Source: Ceratodon purpureus (Eukaryota; Streptophyta; Bryopsida; Pseudoditrichales; Ditrichaceae). Taken from it: DNA of 64,000 bases. This document shows positions 63,301-64,000 of the stretch, piece after piece. The position numbers and the translations under genes were made by a program. The stretch's first letter is position 1. Every line of letters begins with the position of its first letter. The notes below the pieces were generated by a model. That model worked only from the letters and a program-made list of their open reading frames with translations. It had not been told where the DNA came from and did no database searches. Location: assembly GCA_014871385.1 (NCBI GenBank), contig CM026422.1, forward strand, positions 23,181,014-23,245,013, given 5' to 3'.

Positions 63301-64000
63301 AAAATACATGATTTGTACCTCGAGTTTGCTAGAGTAGAAGCCCAAGCTGGGCCTTTCGACAGGAGGCGTGTTCTTTTGGAGTGGAACGGGGCTGACATTC
63401 CTCGTGAGTTTCTGAAAAAGCCTGTTGGTGGATTTTGGTATAGTCTGGAAAGACTTGGCTTATGCAAAAGCAAGGTGGAAAGCTTGAAAAAAGAGAGATT
63501 GGACCGCTGCTGCAATGTGGAATTGCTGCAGCTGTATGACTGTCATAAACTTGTGGAGGTCGATGTCGGAGGCATGGAAAATTTGTTGGTCTTGGATATT
63601 GTTGGGTGCGGGAGGCTTGGAGGAAAGCTTCGGGGTGTTGAGAAGCTGGAGAATCTTGCTTGGTTGAGATTGAGAGATATCGATGAAGGACTTGCACCTT
63701 TCTTGTTAGACTTGTCATATTTGTCAGCACTGCAAGTTCTACACCTAAGTTGTGTTCTTTGGGAGCACAAATCAACTGTGCCTCCGGATCTTAGTGGGTG
63801 CATAAACTTGCTTGAGCTCACAATGGATGGTTTTCATAAACTGCAAAGCCTTCCTAATTTGAGCAATTTGTCCAAGTTAGAGAGGATTTCTTTCAGATAT
63901 GCGACTGAAGCGATAAGTGTGTTCGGCCTGGACTCGTTGATAAACTTAAAGGTTCTTGATCTCTACTGGTGTCCAGAAGTTACAGAGTTACCAGGGTTGT
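60365..64000 (+). CDS. TIR-NB-ARC-LRR immune receptor (3' end outside window)
   Basis: Intracellular TNL-class receptor. Exons: 60365-60471, 60728-61313, 61656-61901, 62352-63026, 63241 to the window end; frames join cleanly, giving at least 791 aa. Exon 1 is short and highly basic (EKRKKRKRDHE), an NLS-like head. Exon 2 is the TIR domain (about 45-190): RIFLSHSGAQ, FFDKR, SEEFFTRSKWPMIEL, with Glu near 119 in the position of the catalytic TIR glutamate. NB-ARC follows: P-loop GMAGMGKTT (about 253-261), a kinase-2-like FSIFDNV (about 328-334), RNBS-B VLVTARS, LPLALKV in place of GLPL, and IHDL (about 560) in place of MHD. The last exon is LRR-like (LENLAWLRLRDI, LINLKVLDLYWCPEVTELPG). There is no stop codon inside the window. 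Kinase-2 has Asn where a second Asp is usual. Splice sites are GT-AG. Confidence 0.92.

Overview
The window is nuclear DNA of a land plant, most likely a bryophyte and probably a moss. The genes are plant-type and rich in GT-AG introns. There is a complete SMG1 kinase gene (the family is missing from Arabidopsis thaliana but kept in mosses and most plants), an ICE/SCREAM-type bHLH gene, and a TIR-NB-ARC-LRR gene whose TIR starts with the FLSHSGAQK signature I associate with moss and liverwort receptors. The species is inferred, not proven.

Layout. 1-1.1 kb: the 3' part of an F-box/LRR-like gene (+). 4.0-18.9 kb: SMG1 (-), rebuilt here as 19 coding exons that stay in frame throughout (3,725 aa), from a polyglutamine N-terminus to a FATC C-terminus. 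20.4-23.0 kb: the ICE/SCREAM bHLH (-), 7 coding exons, 558 aa, with a long upstream region that may hold leader exons. 23-51.9 kb: about 29 kb with no gene I can support. It is AT-rich and full of small transposons and repeats. 51.9-54.9 kb: an RS-domain splicing-related protein (-), 7 exons, 540 aa. 55.7-57.0 kb: a single-exon F-box/kelch gene (+), divergent from the RS gene. 60.4 kb to the end: a TIR-NB-ARC-LRR immune receptor (+), cut by the window edge inside its LRR region.

The genes do not form a pathway. SMG1 (nonsense-mediated decay) and the RS protein (splicing) both act on RNA; the bHLH is a transcription factor; the F-box proteins are probable SCF substrate adaptors; the TNL is an immune receptor.

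The most unusual content is in the gene desert. About ten related elements of 0.24-1.2 kb are bounded by inverted termini of the form TTAACCCCTAAA. One is nested in another in a way that indicates a TTAA target-site duplication, as in piggyBac-type transposition. There are also two Mutator-like elements with 9-bp duplications: one has roughly 300-bp GC-rich arms, the other is a 329-bp MITE with an empty copy of its insertion site nearby. A tRNA-derived SINE candidate and several minisatellites add to this. No transposase gene was found. Exon boundaries were read by eye from splice consensus, frame continuity and remembered protein families.
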